64,000 bases of DNA from Glossina fuscipes (taxonomy: Eukaryota; Arthropoda; Insecta; Diptera; Glossinidae). Within the stretch, counting starts at the first letter, position 1; each line of letters opens with the position of its first letter. Shown in pieces: positions 12,912-26,081 of the stretch. The stretch is taken from contig NW_023998415.1 in NCBI RefSeq assembly GCF_014805625.2, positions 20,780,122 through 20,844,121 on the forward strand, written 5' to 3'. A model generated the notes under the pieces. That model saw only the letters and a list, made by a program, of their open reading frames with translations, did no database searches and was not told where the DNA came from. The position numbers and the translations under genes were made by a program.

Positions 12912-13380
12912 ATGGAAAAATCCGAGCTATTTGTGTTGATTTTAAATTGCTTTTTGATGGACAAGATTCAGAAGTGGGTTGAAAAGAGTTATGAGCACTC
13001 TTCCCCGTCGAAGACAACAATTTTCAAGTGGCTTGGTGATTTTAAACGAGACAATGCTGAACGCAGCGAATGCTTCAAAAACGTGATTATACCAAGTAAT
13101 ATCCAAAAAATTTTGAATATTACTCTCATTACCCGACAAGTGAATTTGGAAATTATAGTCGAAGTTCTGAAAGCATGGAAATGCAGGACTTAGGATTGGG
13201 AAACGTGAAACCCTAACTTGATGCTTATGGCATAATTGCATGACTTGAAGTTCGAATTGCTACTCCAGCGATTATATTCCCCAGATCTATCAAGTAGCAT
13301 TCACTGTTTTTTTTTGTGGCCATTGCAGCAACCATAGCTCATTTGAGGAATTCAGTTCAAGTCAAACTAGATCTTACTGT
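12912..13380 (+). pseudogene. Mariner transposase relic with internal deletion
   Basis: The frame from 12912 reads KWVEKSYEHSSPSKTTIFKW, then an FKRDNAERSE segment and NIQKILNITLITRQVNLEII. This is the N-terminal helix-turn-helix DNA-binding region of mariner-family transposases (W-F-FKxG-AERSGRP pattern, then a second helical block). After stops near 13190 the sequence resumes at 13251 with FELLLQRLYSPDL, matching the conserved C-terminal YSPDLAPSDY block, followed by a decayed tail. The central catalytic part, with the first two Asp residues, is absent, so this is a deletion derivative with stops and cannot encode an active enzyme. AGGTGTACGAAAGGGAAT at 12601 resembles a mauritiana-type mariner terminal repeat and may mark the left end. 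No matching right end was found. Confidence 0.75.
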
Positions 13381-15339
13381 AAGCAGTAACATATATATTT
13401 TTCAGGCATTTCAGGCATTTCAGGCACATTCATATCCTTACATCGATAATCATAATTTAATAAAAACTTTCCACCATTTGAATACCGGCTAATGTTCGAA
13501 GTCGAAGGGGTACTCTTTGCGATTTATATGAATGGGCCATGCTAGTTAGTATATATTTTAGAAACGTTGCCAATGGAACATTTTAACAAAACGTCACATT
13601 AACAATTTACCAAAATTTACAAATGGTTCATTTACCCTTTGTTAAGGCAGCCAGTATCCAGCATCCAGCAGCCAGCAGACAAAACGGAAAATGGAAAATC
13701 ACGACAATTGCTTATTGAGGCGAGAGGCCATTTAAGAGACGTCTCATAATGATGCTTAGAAAATTGTCAAATGTATGTTCTAGCCATTCGTATGTAGCCT
13801 AAGGGATCTCCCTTTTTTTTTATTTTTTTGAGGCAGGAAAAAAGAATCCTTAGGGGTTAAGCTAAACAAAAAAAAAAATAAATAAATAAATAAATAAAAA
13901 TAGAAAAATTTGCTTAAATTGTTTGAAAAAAAAAAGAGAGAAAAAAATGTATAAATAAATAAAAGGACAATAAAATTTGTCGCTTGAGAAGGAGGTAAAT
14001 AAAAAAGAAGAAGAAAAAAGAATAATCAAGGGATATGCAACCATAGATGATTACAGGGAAAGATTGAAAGATTTTTTTCTTTTTTCGATTTTTTCCTCTT
14101 CAGTTTTGTTTATTATTTAATCGCAAAAAGAAAAAAGAAAAGAGCAAAAGGCTTACGACACACGAAACAAATGTGTAATAAAATAAATAAAAAATTGTTG
14201 GCAATAAAATTTACGTAAATAGCTCAATTTACGTTGGATTTATTTGCGTATAATTCATGGACTAGAGCGCGGTGGATAGACGGAAATTTCTCAAATTTAT
14301 TTGAAAAGTCTCACAAATAAGCTCAGAAGACATCCGAAATAATAGACTGCAAGTTTTGTATTGACGGGAAACGCGGATATAAAACGAAAAGGAAATTAAA
14401 TAAGAAAAAGTCAAATGCTCAACAAGTAAAAACTTTATATATCTATAATGTACGACGTAATTTATTGTGTCTATGCCTAATCGGGCAATGTTACTTTACC
14501 GCTTTACTAATAGGTCGGTCAAGCATACAATATAATCGACTACGAAGTGAAAGCCTAAATTTGGGGTCACAACAAAACTTGCGAAATATTGAGTCTACGA
14601 TCAATGCAATTTAGCGGATGCAGCTTGCGAATACTCTTAAGATTGAAGTAGAGAAAGTCTAAGTCTAACATTCAATTGGGTACCTTGTAGTATAATTTAA
14701 CACAGACTACGTATGTATATTAACTACTGAATGCTCATTTGACTATTCATTTAAGAGCTAAAATAGTTTGACCGAACCATAAACACCCCCATCTATATAT
14801 TCTCCCCACAAAAAAAAAAAGAAGAAAAGAAAAGAATAACATACACTTAGCTAAGGCAGGATTTTAGGTTCATAGGCAATTATAGAGTGCTGCTGTAAAT
14901 CAAATTAAAATAAAATCTTAAGCGAGTATGTTCGATATATCGACTGATGGATTTCCTTTCTAGGTAGCTTCGAGCTTAATTGCTTTTTTCCATTAAAGCA
15001 TTAAGCACAGTACATAAGTGTTTAATTAAAAAATATTGATATATGGAGCACTTTTTTGCACCATAAATGACTTTACTGGCTTTTAAAAAGTTTATATAAA
15101 AACTGTATAAGTAATGAGGATAATTAAGCTACTTTTACTTATCACAAATGAAGTTACTTTCAAGCTTGCATTGGCTGGCGGTGTGCTGACCTTGTTGGCG
15201 TTTTAAATGAACAGATTTATACGAATCTAAGAAATCATATGCTAGCTTGCATGCGAAATAGCTTTTAAATGCTGAGTCAAGTACATGACTATTTATGAGT
15301 AAAAATTTAACACAAGTAAAAACACTATAATGGAACACG
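13381..15339. other. Intronic stretch without genes
   Basis: It contains about 2.7 copies of a 9-bp unit CAGGCATTT (13402-13426), several AAAT-rich runs (13863-14000, 14180-14210) and unique AT-rich sequence. No exon-like segment was seen. Confidence 0.5.
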
Positions 15340-15660
15340 GCCCCCCCCATTAAATACCCTACACCGCTACGATTCATAGATTTTTCAAAACAATGCATTG
15401 TATGGGAAGTAATCGAAAAAATGGCCCGATTTGAAGCACGTTCAGTAGTGTTCGTCTCTGGGGCAAAACATGTCGGTGTTTTCATAAAATTTGCGAACTA
15501 CAGGTGAAACATAGAAAAGCATGACATGCAGACGGACAGACGGACAGACGGGCGGACAGTAATTTTCAATCGGTCGGTATAATAAGAGCTGGGCTTCTCT
15601 CAAGTCCTACCGCATTAACTTAATACCTTACTGTATAAGGCACCACAATGCGTATATTAA
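15340..15660 (-). mobile_element. Dispersed repeat family B, reverse copy with GACG array
   Basis: Read on the minus strand it ends GTGTAGGGTATTTAATGG, as in other B copies, and begins near GCTCTTATTATACCGACCG, which matches the copy at 40225. Between them is a GTCC/GTCT array (15530-15559, seen as GACGGACAGACGG on the plus strand) and TTTTGAAAAATC. The matching order of four blocks makes the family assignment good. The boundaries are approximate. Confidence 0.6.
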
Positions 15661-17040
15661 AAAATATATTTGATTGCTTGAAATGATCACATATATATCG
15701 TGGCTATATATGCCTTAAATGTTATCGTGATTTTTCAAACTTGGGTCAGGCTATTATGCCGATAAATAATTTAGATGATCAGGTGAAGAAATTAACATGT
15801 TCTTCGTGGCGTTCGTTGCAGTGACTTGTGGACGTAATGATGTAAGGACCATTTATGCGCCTACCACAGAGACATCTCATTAATTTTGTAAATACACGAC
15901 AAGATGTTCGCTGTGTCGTTAGGAATATGACAAAATATCGAATCTCCCTATTGGACCCTAACAATTAGCAGTGTACATTGTTTACATTATTGCTGTATAT
16001 TCTTCCCATCCTTTTGTCAATCTGTATATATATTAACTACATTGATATCATTGTGTTATCCCAATAAAAATATTTGCTATGTTTAACTAAGTCAACACAA
16101 ATTTCTTTTTTTCAAATTATCTACAGTTACAAAATGATGGTAGTAAACGCGTTAATGCGTGTGCATGCTTCTTATTTTCTTGTTGTTGTTAGGATAAGTA
16201 CATAATATAGTATCATTATTTTGGTATGAAATTGTATTACTTGAAACATTTCATTTCCGTTTCCGCTCATACATATATATGAAAATTTTTCATAGCATAA
16301 CTTATGATATTATCAACTAATGAATATCAAATGAAATGCTTATCATTTATTTGCCGGGCAAAACAGATGAAAAAAAATAAAGAATAAAAATATTGAGAAA
16401 AGAAATAGAGAAAAAAAAATAAATAAATAAAATAATTTTCATTTACTTCACGCATTGCATAGAATGTAGCGAAGGTTTTGCTCTCAGACTCATTAAAATT
16501 TATAAGTTGCGTAGGGCGATAGGAAACGACAACCTTGGCCATGATGTCTGTGCGCTGCATAATAATCAACGTTATCAGTATTTTTGGGTATAAAAGAGAG
16601 AATTTAAACCAAAGTGTATACGTATGTAGTGTAAATAAAGTTTTGCTCCTTCGAGTACCCGGAGTGCGATTAAAATGATAAGCTTCGGAAAAAAAAAAAT
16701 ATATATTTGAATTTTTAATAAAACTTAAATTTGAAAGAACGCCGAAATCGTGAATAATTCTTACGCCAGAGTTTCATCCATTCATCCGTCTGAGCAGCCG
16801 TCACTTGCACAAATGCGGCAAGCATTAGCATTAGCATTGTGTGACCACAAGTCCGCGTGTTAAGGAACCTAGCAACGATGCTAAGTAAAAATCAAAAATG
16901 ATTTTACCATTAACAAGAGAAACGATGACGATGATAAAGGAAGTAACCAGAGTATACCGAATGAAAAGCAAATTATTCAAATTCATTTCATTACGTATGC
17001 GAGCGCAGCACCTTTCTCTATCCCTTTCTGGAAACTTATT
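15661..17040. other. Intronic stretch without genes
   Basis: AT-rich unique sequence. The minus-strand stretch 16450-16560 has unusually regular codon-like composition (see findings) but no phase-compatible splice sites. Confidence 0.5.
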
Positions 17041-17045
17041 AGCTT

Positions 17046-17047
<2 letters not shown>

Positions 17048-17090
<43 letters not shown>

Positions 17091-17157
17091 ATCTCTCTCT
17101 CTATCTCTCTATCTCTCTCTATCTATCTCTCTATCTCTCTCTCTCTCTATCTCTCTT
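17048..17157 (+). repeat. (CT)n/(TCTA)n microsatellite, about 110 bp
   Basis: A nearly pure CT dinucleotide run, interspersed with CTAT units. Confidence 0.95.
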
Positions 17158-17849
17158 TTCCTTTTCAACGTATGGCATTCAAATTCAATGAATGTTTTAT
17201 GTTGGTTACCATCGACGTTGATGCTTTCCTTATCCACACTCCCAGAACGAAGGTATATTAATTTTAATATTGCGATTGTGTAATATCTAAAGGGGTACAT
17301 CGGAAGCATCGATAAGACTTTATATACATTTTTGACAACTTAATTAACACTCATCAGAAGATCATCATTATACCCCGAAATACATGTTCAAGACTATGTA
17401 AAAAGCCGACACTATTTCCCAGTCGAACAATACTCGCAACATATGTATTTAAAATAAAGAAGAAATGTCGAGTCGATTTCAGTTCATCCAGTTGGGCAAT
17501 CTCTGCCTTAAATATTTGCGATCACGACATTTCAAAGGAAGAAAGGAATTGGAACCTGATCGATAAATTCTCGTCTTATCTTTACAAATTATATGATTTA
17601 TGGAAAGCAGAAATGTTATACTGGCAATAAATAATCTAATACAAATCTTGATATAACATTTCGATATTTATCAAAGTCGTCTAAAAAAAAAAAGAAGGTC
17701 TCACGGCCTGTTGCTTTCCTTTTTTTGCATTTTCAATAGTCCCACTACGTGTTAACAGAAGGAAGGCCTTGAATATTATGCGATATTCACATATCGTATA
17801 TTTTGGTTAACCTACTTAATGTCTGCATGAGTAGCCAAATCGATACGAA

Positions 17850-18030
17850 TCGCGACTAGCAGGTCAGTATTCGCCGTTCCAATTCAGAGTGCGGTAGAGG
17901 GTGGCCGTAGCTATAGTGAACACTAAGTCGTCAGGCGTCTGCATGCACATCCTCTGGGCTATGGCCACACTTCCTATCCTTTTCTACTTCCTACTTCTTT
18001 ATGACCGTTATCGTGTTATATTTATCCGAG
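17850..18030 (+). mobile_element. Possible tRNA-like SINE copy
   Basis: It contains AGGTCAGTATTCGCCGTTCC, close to AAGTCAGTATTCGCGGGTTC at 59381, where the GGTTCAAATC part resembles an RNA polymerase III B box. About 110 bp further on, both have a C/T-rich tail (CTACTTCTTTATGACCGTTA here). The body between is poorly conserved. Confidence 0.4.
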
Positions 18031-18281
18031 ACATCTCCTGACTAATCGGTCATAGTATGAAGTGTGTATTTATATACGTATCTATACTACATCTTTGTAT
18101 GCCTATATATATATATATATATATATGAAACCTGCCTATGTCATTGCATCGCCTTGGGCCGATAATCGTAATTTTCCTCATCCCAATTCACTTATTTTGA
18201 AAACTTCCAACAGGTGTAGGCGAACTGTAGCTGATTTTCACTTTTGCCATGTATGTTTAATATCAAATTTGATGCTCAGCT

Positions 18282-18540
18282 GTGTCAATTGGTGGTAAAG
18301 GCTCGGAACTTGTAATGTGCCAAGGAGAAAATGTTGGGTTTTTTGTGAATTATTCAAAAGCCAAGTTTGGGGTTCTGCGTGCTCTTTGTCAGCTTAACCT
18401 CGTACACGTCAAAAGAGGGGATCTGGAACTGAGTTTGTTGCACGACACGAAAGATAATTGTGCTTCTAACAGGCGGACGAAGAGGCCGACAAACGGAAGT
18501 GCTAGCCAAGCTGGGGTTGAGGTGCAGCCGTTGAAATAAC
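18282..18540 (+). other. Unrecognised GC-richer open segment
   Basis: An 85-codon open frame in sequence clearly richer in G and C than its surroundings. The translation, which includes GGKGSELVMCQGENVGFF and a basic segment with NRRTKRP, matches nothing I recognise. No good splice sites frame it. It may be part of an old element or of an exon on either strand. Confidence 0.15.
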
Positions 18541-21500
18541 GGCATACATTCTCTGTTGTCGATATAGAAATTTCATTTGCTTGGGCTAGTGGGCGTTAAA
18601 TATTCGTCTTTAACTGCCAGCCGTTTCCGTGACAGAATGACTTTTGTAGTTACTCTGTAATGGCTGTTTTTTTTTTTCTTTTTTTTTGGAGAAAAAAATA
18701 TCAGCTAATCTTAGCTTTGTTTCAGTGCTTTATTATTGCTTTTTACGTTTTTCTTGGTCAATTTTATTATATTTTCATTCATTCATTCTTTTTTTTTTTT
18801 TTTTTTTGTTTTCGATGTTTGTGTTTAACTACATTTCGCTTGGATACTTTTTCCCTTCATTTGCGAATTGTATTCAAATTTTCATTTGTTTTTTGTTTTT
18901 CTTCTGTTCTGTTTCAGTTTCTTTTCAAGCTTCGTATTATTTAAACATTTATTCCTCTGATATATACGCGTCCGTGTTTATTATGTTTGCTTTTTCCTTA
19001 GTTTGTTGCTTTCTGTTCCTTTTGTTTTTTTTTTTTCTTGTTTTGTTTGTTTTCCGGCTGACAGCTTGACTGACATTCATTTTATAAAATATTGCATAAT
19101 ATTAATAAACTTATATCGAAATTCGCTAAAGTTATTCAAATTGTTTTTAGATGGAAAATGGAACAAAAATTTGATATAAATTTTCCCGAAATTAATTATG
19201 AATTTCTTAACGGGAGAGAGAGAGAATGCTTAGATGAAATTAAAAAAAAAAAAACAAAAATTCCATCGAAAATAGAAAGAGAAAACTTTGAATCTTTGCG
19301 ATTTAAGTTACTGACCCAAGCACACACAAGATCTCAATATTAAAATTCATCGAAGGCCACACAAACATTTGTCAATTCGACTGCATTATTGAAACTGATT
19401 GCGGCATATGTTAAAAGGGACGACTTCGTGTTGCCTTATGTCGGTTTTTTCGTATTTCTAAATCCATATGATTTGTTTTTGTGGAAATCCAGATTTTAAC
19501 GCTTCACTGCTTTTTCACCAAATATAATCATCAATTGTTGTAGCTGTGCTTCGAAATGTCGTGCTGTTCTCAGTTGCATTAATACAGGCATGCAAACCAT
19601 GATTTTTATATCGCATGTGAACGCGTAAGTTGCTGCGTTGATATACAAAAGAATTCCCACAAAATCCCAGATCATTGAAAATGATATATTATCTGTTCGC
19701 GTTAGAATGAAAAACACGAAAAAAAATGAAACATGTGCTCATAACAAAACCGCGAAAGTAGCAAATAATCAACCCCGCGTCTCTGAAGAGATGTAAGCCC
19801 GGAAAGCCTCTCTTGTTTATGTTACAATTTCCAATTTGTTTGCATTCGCGACAATCGCTGCGACACTGCTGATGATGAATTAACGTAAACAAATATATTT
19901 TCAAAAAGAAAAATTTTCCAATTGACAGATTGTGACAACAGAAAGCTACACACATGTGTAATGGGTTTTTTGTAAAGGGATTGAAGCGCAGTCACTATAA
20001 ATCTTGTGGCAAATTTGTTTATTTACTTTCCTTTTTTTTTTTATTTATTTGAACCTATGGTGAAGCCATTGGTACCATTACCTTAGCTCATAAGTATTCG
20101 TTGCAAATTATGTCATAGTTCAGTAACACGACCCGAACTCGGAATGAGAATATGCACGTTTTTTAAATATTCACCTTGGACGGCAAATATCAGCAATCCG
20201 GCTTAATTCGGAAAAAGGTTCATTGTTTTGCTCACATTAAATATCATCGAATTACGTCAAAATATGTTAGAAGTCAGGTTCAGTTTGCATATCAACATAC
20301 AGGTACAAAGCGTTATTAAGCGATGGTCAAAGGAATTCTATAACCCGGTCAAGTTACCAAAGATTTACATACGGCACTTGTTCGATCGATTTTTGATATA
20401 TTTATCCGTACTATGGATACCAAGATATAAAGATTTCGCATTGACCTAATCGAATTAGTACAATGAAGCTGTCCAGTCTTTGCCCCTGCCGCACTTAGGC
20501 TGACATTCTAATTTGGAGATTCCACCGTATGAAAACAGCTTAATGATCACTGACCTGCCTATGCTCGAAAGGGTGGCAATTTTAGATACCGATTACCGTA
20601 ACATTAAAATTGGTTGCGTAGGTAGGAAGAAATTTTAAATTACATATATGTATAACACTGGTAACACTTACTCCATCGAATTGGGAATAGTGGCAAAGAA
20701 GGGGACAATCCATTGATAACAAAAAAAAAACAAAAAAAAAACATTATGGTACTGGTTCACTCTGGGGAAAGTAATTGCGTTTAGAGAAGTAGCTAAAATC
20801 GTGAAAAAGTTCCGTCTGTTTTATAGGATATTGGTTGGGTTACGGGTCGGCACTTCTCAGGCTAATGGAAAAAAAATCGCAAAGGTTTATGGTGAAAATG
20901 CTTTATCGAAGCCGAAGCCATTAGCAGGCAAATGATTTGCTTGTCTCCTTTCAATGCGTCAGACGCTATTTGCTCAAGGCGACCAAATTATCTCGCTTGA
21001 TAAAGGCCATGAAAGCAAGAAAAACCTAACTTTATAAATTAATTTTTTGCAAAGGCCTAAAAGACCCCATGACAGCCCCCTTCTTGGAAGGAGCTTCGAA
21101 TGTCATCTAACTTGGCTTAAATTTACCTGCCGCTATCATAAGGGACTATAGTTAAGAGTTTCGCGCTATAGAATGGCATGTTTTTAATGAGAGTCTCTTA
21201 TATGGTTGCATCTAAAAAATAGAACCATGTCATCCGAATTTCCTCCGATTTATTTTCATGCTGCATTACTGGTAGTGATCAATTGAAATCGCAAAATATT
21301 ACAAATGAAATCTTTTCATTAAAGGGCTTCCTTTCGAAAGCATCCTTAGATGGAATCGCGTCCAAAGAATCTATCCATGAAGTTCCAATTTGTTATAAAA
21401 TATAAAATTTTAGAGATTTTGCCCAACTGAAGGTTTATTTTTCATTATAATCCTTATAGGAGATGAGATCGGAAAGATCGATTTACGTCGTCAAAGTTCA

Positions 21501-22065
21501 TTATTATGTTAAATTATTATTTTAAATGAATTTCTATCGAGAAATACTGAAAATTGTTGCTTTGTACTATACAAAGACTCAGTTTCCGTAGGAATCCTTA
21601 TATGGCAGGAAGCTCAACAAATTGCCTGACCAGATGCACAGCTCACACACCACTTTAGAATGCTAAACTACTATTACCCAGGGATTTTTGTCATGACGTT
21701 GTGTCAATATTTTCCCATATAACGATTTATCAGAAAAAGGCATTATATGAGGAGTGGTCGAAAAATTGGTCAGATCCCAACCATTTCCTACAGCGTTCCT
21801 CCTTGGACAAAATAAATCATTATGCCATATTTTATGAAAGTATCTCGTAAATTACGACTTGCAGATTGAACACAAGAATGCAGTGGCAGAGGTTCTGGAT
21901 CAATCAGTATAAAAAACGGTGGATCTATCTGAGATCCTTCTGGATATTATATATCACAAACGATGTAATGCGGAACTAAGCATCGATCAAAAACCATTTT
22001 TAAGTAATTTTCGTATGATTGGATACAAAACCAAATCGGATATATTTAATGAACGTATCCTCTTC

Positions 22066-22103
<38 letters not shown>

Positions 22104-23583
22104 GGCCAATTACTACACGTGTGATACGGTGCTGTTTTAGAAAGAAGCGAGCAAAAAGAGACAAATGAGAAGACTAGTGGATATGTGCCCAATCGGTAAG
22201 TGCTTATGTTTTCATCGATTCGACACTCACTGTAGCTATGATCAGGAATGCTCCACCGCACTGAGATGTGAACTCACGAGCTTGATAGTCGCAATTTTAA
22301 TTACTTGCTGCTGCTGAATTTCTGCTCAAACGATACGAATGCGACCCATTTTTGAGGGACAGTGCGTTTACCACACATATGGAATATAAACATGGCAGGG
22401 TTAAAAGTGCAGGATGTATGCAGAATATATTCATCGTGATTATCGCACTCTAGGCGATGCTTTCAAAAATATATAATTGATTTAAATCATAAATAAATTA
22501 TGCCCCGGTTGTCTTTTGCCTTCAATGCCAGTTTTGACGTATTCGGCTCATTAACCATTGCCCCGAAACTCCTAAAGAAATGAAGAACGAAATATTCTAC
22601 GATTACAAGTATGCACCTCAGCTACCCTTTTCTTTTTTATTATTTTGCTTCCAGTAAAGAAATCAGGCTAATAATAAACACATACACAAATAAACAAAAA
22701 AATAAAAGAGAGAAAAAAAAAAAAAAAAAAGCAAAGAAAAGAAATAATTACTGAAGTAAACACAAAAAACGCAATAATGATGAATTTCCATAATTTGCAA
22801 TTTCAATCCAAACGAAAGTCAACAATGACACAGAAGGTAGACAACAGTCGCGTTCGTGTTAGCAGTGGTAGCTGCAGCAGTAGTAACAATGTGAGGAAAG
22901 AAGAGACGATTTAATAAGGATATGTGCGGAAAGGACCGGTTACTTTGGCTGGTGAGATGGCAGAGGGTTTGTTTCATTTTTCTAAAACCTATAAATGAGT
23001 TTTTTTTTTTTTTTTTTTTTTTTTTTGATATAAATGTTTTCAATGCTTTTGCTTGAAATGATTTGCTGGAAATGAATAAGAAAAAGAAAACAAAAAACAA
23101 AAAACTATGCGTAGAACTAAGGGTTCATTAAAATTGAACCTTTGACCATCCCCTGAGATCAAATACATACACGCTGAAAAGCATATCCTCCGTGCGTTCA
23201 TCGTTCATCGTTCATCCCTTAGATACAAAAACGCAGATGATTTCCCCGATAATAATACCCGCAACTGCGTGCCAGACATCAAAAACGGTTTTGAACGGTA
23301 TGTGATTTTTGTTACAATTTCAATATTTCTTCTTTTTTTTTTTTTTCTCTCTTTTTGCTTTTGTTAAGCAAACCTTATTAAAAAGTTGACATTGTGTCAA
23401 ACATGGCCGTACTCAACTTTAATGCCTCGGCATGCATGCGTTAAATTCTAACGTTCAACACGTTATAATCACTACAGCAGCGGAAGGTGGCGGTGGTGTG
23501 GCAGTAATTATTACATACGTATACTTGTAATTGTGTCACATAACACCCCAGAAACTTTGTTTCTATCGTACGACGCGAACCAA

Positions 23584-23614
<31 letters not shown>

Positions 23615-24976
23615 AAAACGAACTGAAATTTCGTTTTGACCATTACGGAGCAACTCAAGAATAACTAGCAAAGGAAGTTTTAGGCTTAGCTAATACTGTC
23701 TCGAATTGTGCCTTTAATCAACCGTCCGTGTTGACAGTTGCCCGCCTTAGGATAAATCTATAATTTCACACATCCTCTTACATGCACTAGATCATCGAAA
23801 TTGTCATAAAACGCAGATAAACGCGCATCGTAGAGAAGCCGCCTTAATTTACTTCTGCCCACAGGATATTTCGTTTTAATGATTTTGGACGCACTTTTAA
23901 AACACACGCTTACTCACTCATACAGTCACACATGTATTCAAGAATTATTAGGTTTATTACAAATTGATTTGATTGCGAAAGCGCTTCACAACCGTCGACC
24001 ATCTTTCGTTCAGCAAACGAAATAAAAATTCTTTCGACGACTTTTTTGAAAAAGTCAAAGAATGTTTGTTTATAAAAAAATGACGCTCCTTGTAAGATAT
24101 ATATGGACTTAAGTCGTAAAAACTTGAAATTATTAAATACAAGTCTAATATATTTAAAGTTTCGACTAAAACGTTTGAAAGTTTAAAGATGATTCCTTCT
24201 TATCAGGTCCCTCTTCCGGACAACAAATTATAAATATGTTTGGCTCTAGAGCTACCGAGTACATCATTATGACGCTTTTGCAAGCTTCTAAAAAAAAAAA
24301 AAAAAATGGTTATAAGGCATGTAAAGTGCCGACATTTTTTAGTGACTTTTAAGGACCTGTGATCAAAATTTTTCTATACGATACCGAAAGGGATCGTTTT
24401 GATCCCCCAGTTATGTGGATTCGGCATAGCCGCAAAGAACAAGATAGGAATATAAGGTTTGTCTCAAATATTCTTTGATCGATGGACCTACACACAAATA
24501 CACTCACAAGAGATAAGAAGTGAAAACAACCTCGAAACCAAATTTTCGATTCCGCAAAGACATTTTCGAAAGACTATAACGCGGATATCTGTCAAGACTT
24601 CACTCATGTTTTATTCGCAAATCGTTCCATAGGGTTTATTAATTCGTCCCCAGATGGCGATGGAATTCCTATTTTTACCCATCCTACAACTCTAACTGCA
24701 ATTCCAAAAATAAATCAATTTCTTTAACCATCCTGTATGGGGAGCAATGAATTTATTGCTCTCCCCATTTATCGGTGTTGAACACAAAAGTGTTTTGCAC
24801 TCTAAATCGCATTTTACTTTCTTTTAATCGCAAGCAAATCCTAATAAGGCTTACGCAGTAACCAGGGAACGTAAATCGCATTAGCATGATACTTGAGCAG
24901 ATGTTCGATATATTTAAAATTCACAAAACTCTAAAAGCATTTTGAGATCTAAAACTTGTTGTAGTGTTCTTCAATA

Positions 24977-25016
<40 letters not shown>

Positions 25017-25316
25017 CATATTAAATATGTATATAACTGCAGAAGTACTAACGACGGCAATTGTCAACCTTTCAAAAGAACACTTGAGAGTTTAAGACAC
25101 ATTGCGTCATTAAAGGTGAGTGTGGTTGTTAAATTTTAGTGTTTCAAGGAATTATTTTCTCTTCCGCATTATAAAAAGCAATGAATGATTATCGCTATAG
25201 TTTAATCTTAATTAGCTACATAGCAGGCCGTGAATCAATTACGCAGAGTTAGCGAAGTTGTTGAAAAGGATTTTTAGAGTCATTTAAAAACATACACACA
25301 CCTACACATATATATT
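18541..25316. other. Long intronic stretch without genes
   Basis: It holds T-rich tracts (18667-19040), a (TA)n run at 22068-22103, poly-A/T runs at 22706-22731, 23000-23026 and 23582-23607, a (TA)n run at 24974-25012, and otherwise unique AT-rich sequence. Open frames here are low-complexity or random in composition. Confidence 0.5.
24974..25012 (+). repeat. (TA)n microsatellite
   Basis: About 19 uninterrupted TA units. Confidence 0.95.
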
Positions 25317-25550
25317 GTAAGAAGCTGCCCGGAATCTGCGGATTCAGAGGAAAGGGTAGAGCACGCTTTACTTCACTGCAATAGGTTTGAGTGCTGTGGA
25401 CTTCAAGTAGAGCCCAATGAGATATTAAAGAGTATGACCGGCAGTAACGAAGCGTGAAGCATCATAGACGTGTTTGGAAAGAAAGGGCTTCAAGAGCTCC
25501 GTGACGGAGAAGAAGAGCAGCTGAAGAGAAGAGAAAGTGGACGGAAATAG
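25317..25550 (+). pseudogene. LINE 3' end: Cys/His finger of a non-LTR retrotransposon ORF2
   Basis: The frame from 25317 reads CPESADSEERVEHALLHCNR, which fits the C-terminal CxxC-x-E-EH-x-C finger typical of R1/I/LOA-type non-LTR retrotransposon proteins. The first pair has CPES where a second Cys is usual. Downstream comes EILKSMTGSNEA, then TGA at 25455, and the same frame continues SIIDVFGKKGLQELRD to a TAG. In related proteins a Trp commonly sits at that TGA, so it looks like a point nonsense change. This is a 5'-truncated, dead copy, as is usual for LINEs. No reverse-transcriptase part is present upstream. Confidence 0.65.
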
Positions 25551-26081
25551 TGTATTCCTCTAACATCCCATCATATAGAGCGCAGGAGGAGGGTTGTCGA
25601 AGTAATATGTGCGCTACGCCAGCAGTAACTCTGGAAAATTTCTACCTCAAGCTCGCTGATTAAAAAACATTACAATCAACCGATAGATTAATCCGTGCAA
25701 ATCATAAACACATAAACATAAATAAAAATAAATGTAACATAAGTTGCAATCATTTAATCTTGAAGTGATTATGGCTACGTCTAACTGATTTTATCTTTTC
25801 TTTGGGTAATTTTGATATATTTTCTTGATGAACCCTGAGAGACGTCCCTTTCGATTTCTTCAAAAATGTTTAAAAAGTAATCTGAGTGAAATTATTTCTT
25901 TCCCTTATCAGACTCTATTATTAATAATAAGATACTCCTTTAATGGATATCAGGGCTTATATGCCATGAGATATAATGAAGATCGGTTTTAAGAATTGTA
26001 ATGTAATTGAAAATAAAACTAAGGTCCCGTTATTTCTTTGACAAAAAATGAACATCTGAATCCATCATGGAGAAAAGCGCC

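Noticed and set aside
18660..19069. 94- and 127-codon Phe-rich plus-strand open frames
   Set aside because: They are read from T-rich low-complexity DNA. The hydrophobic runs are a composition artefact, not membrane proteins.
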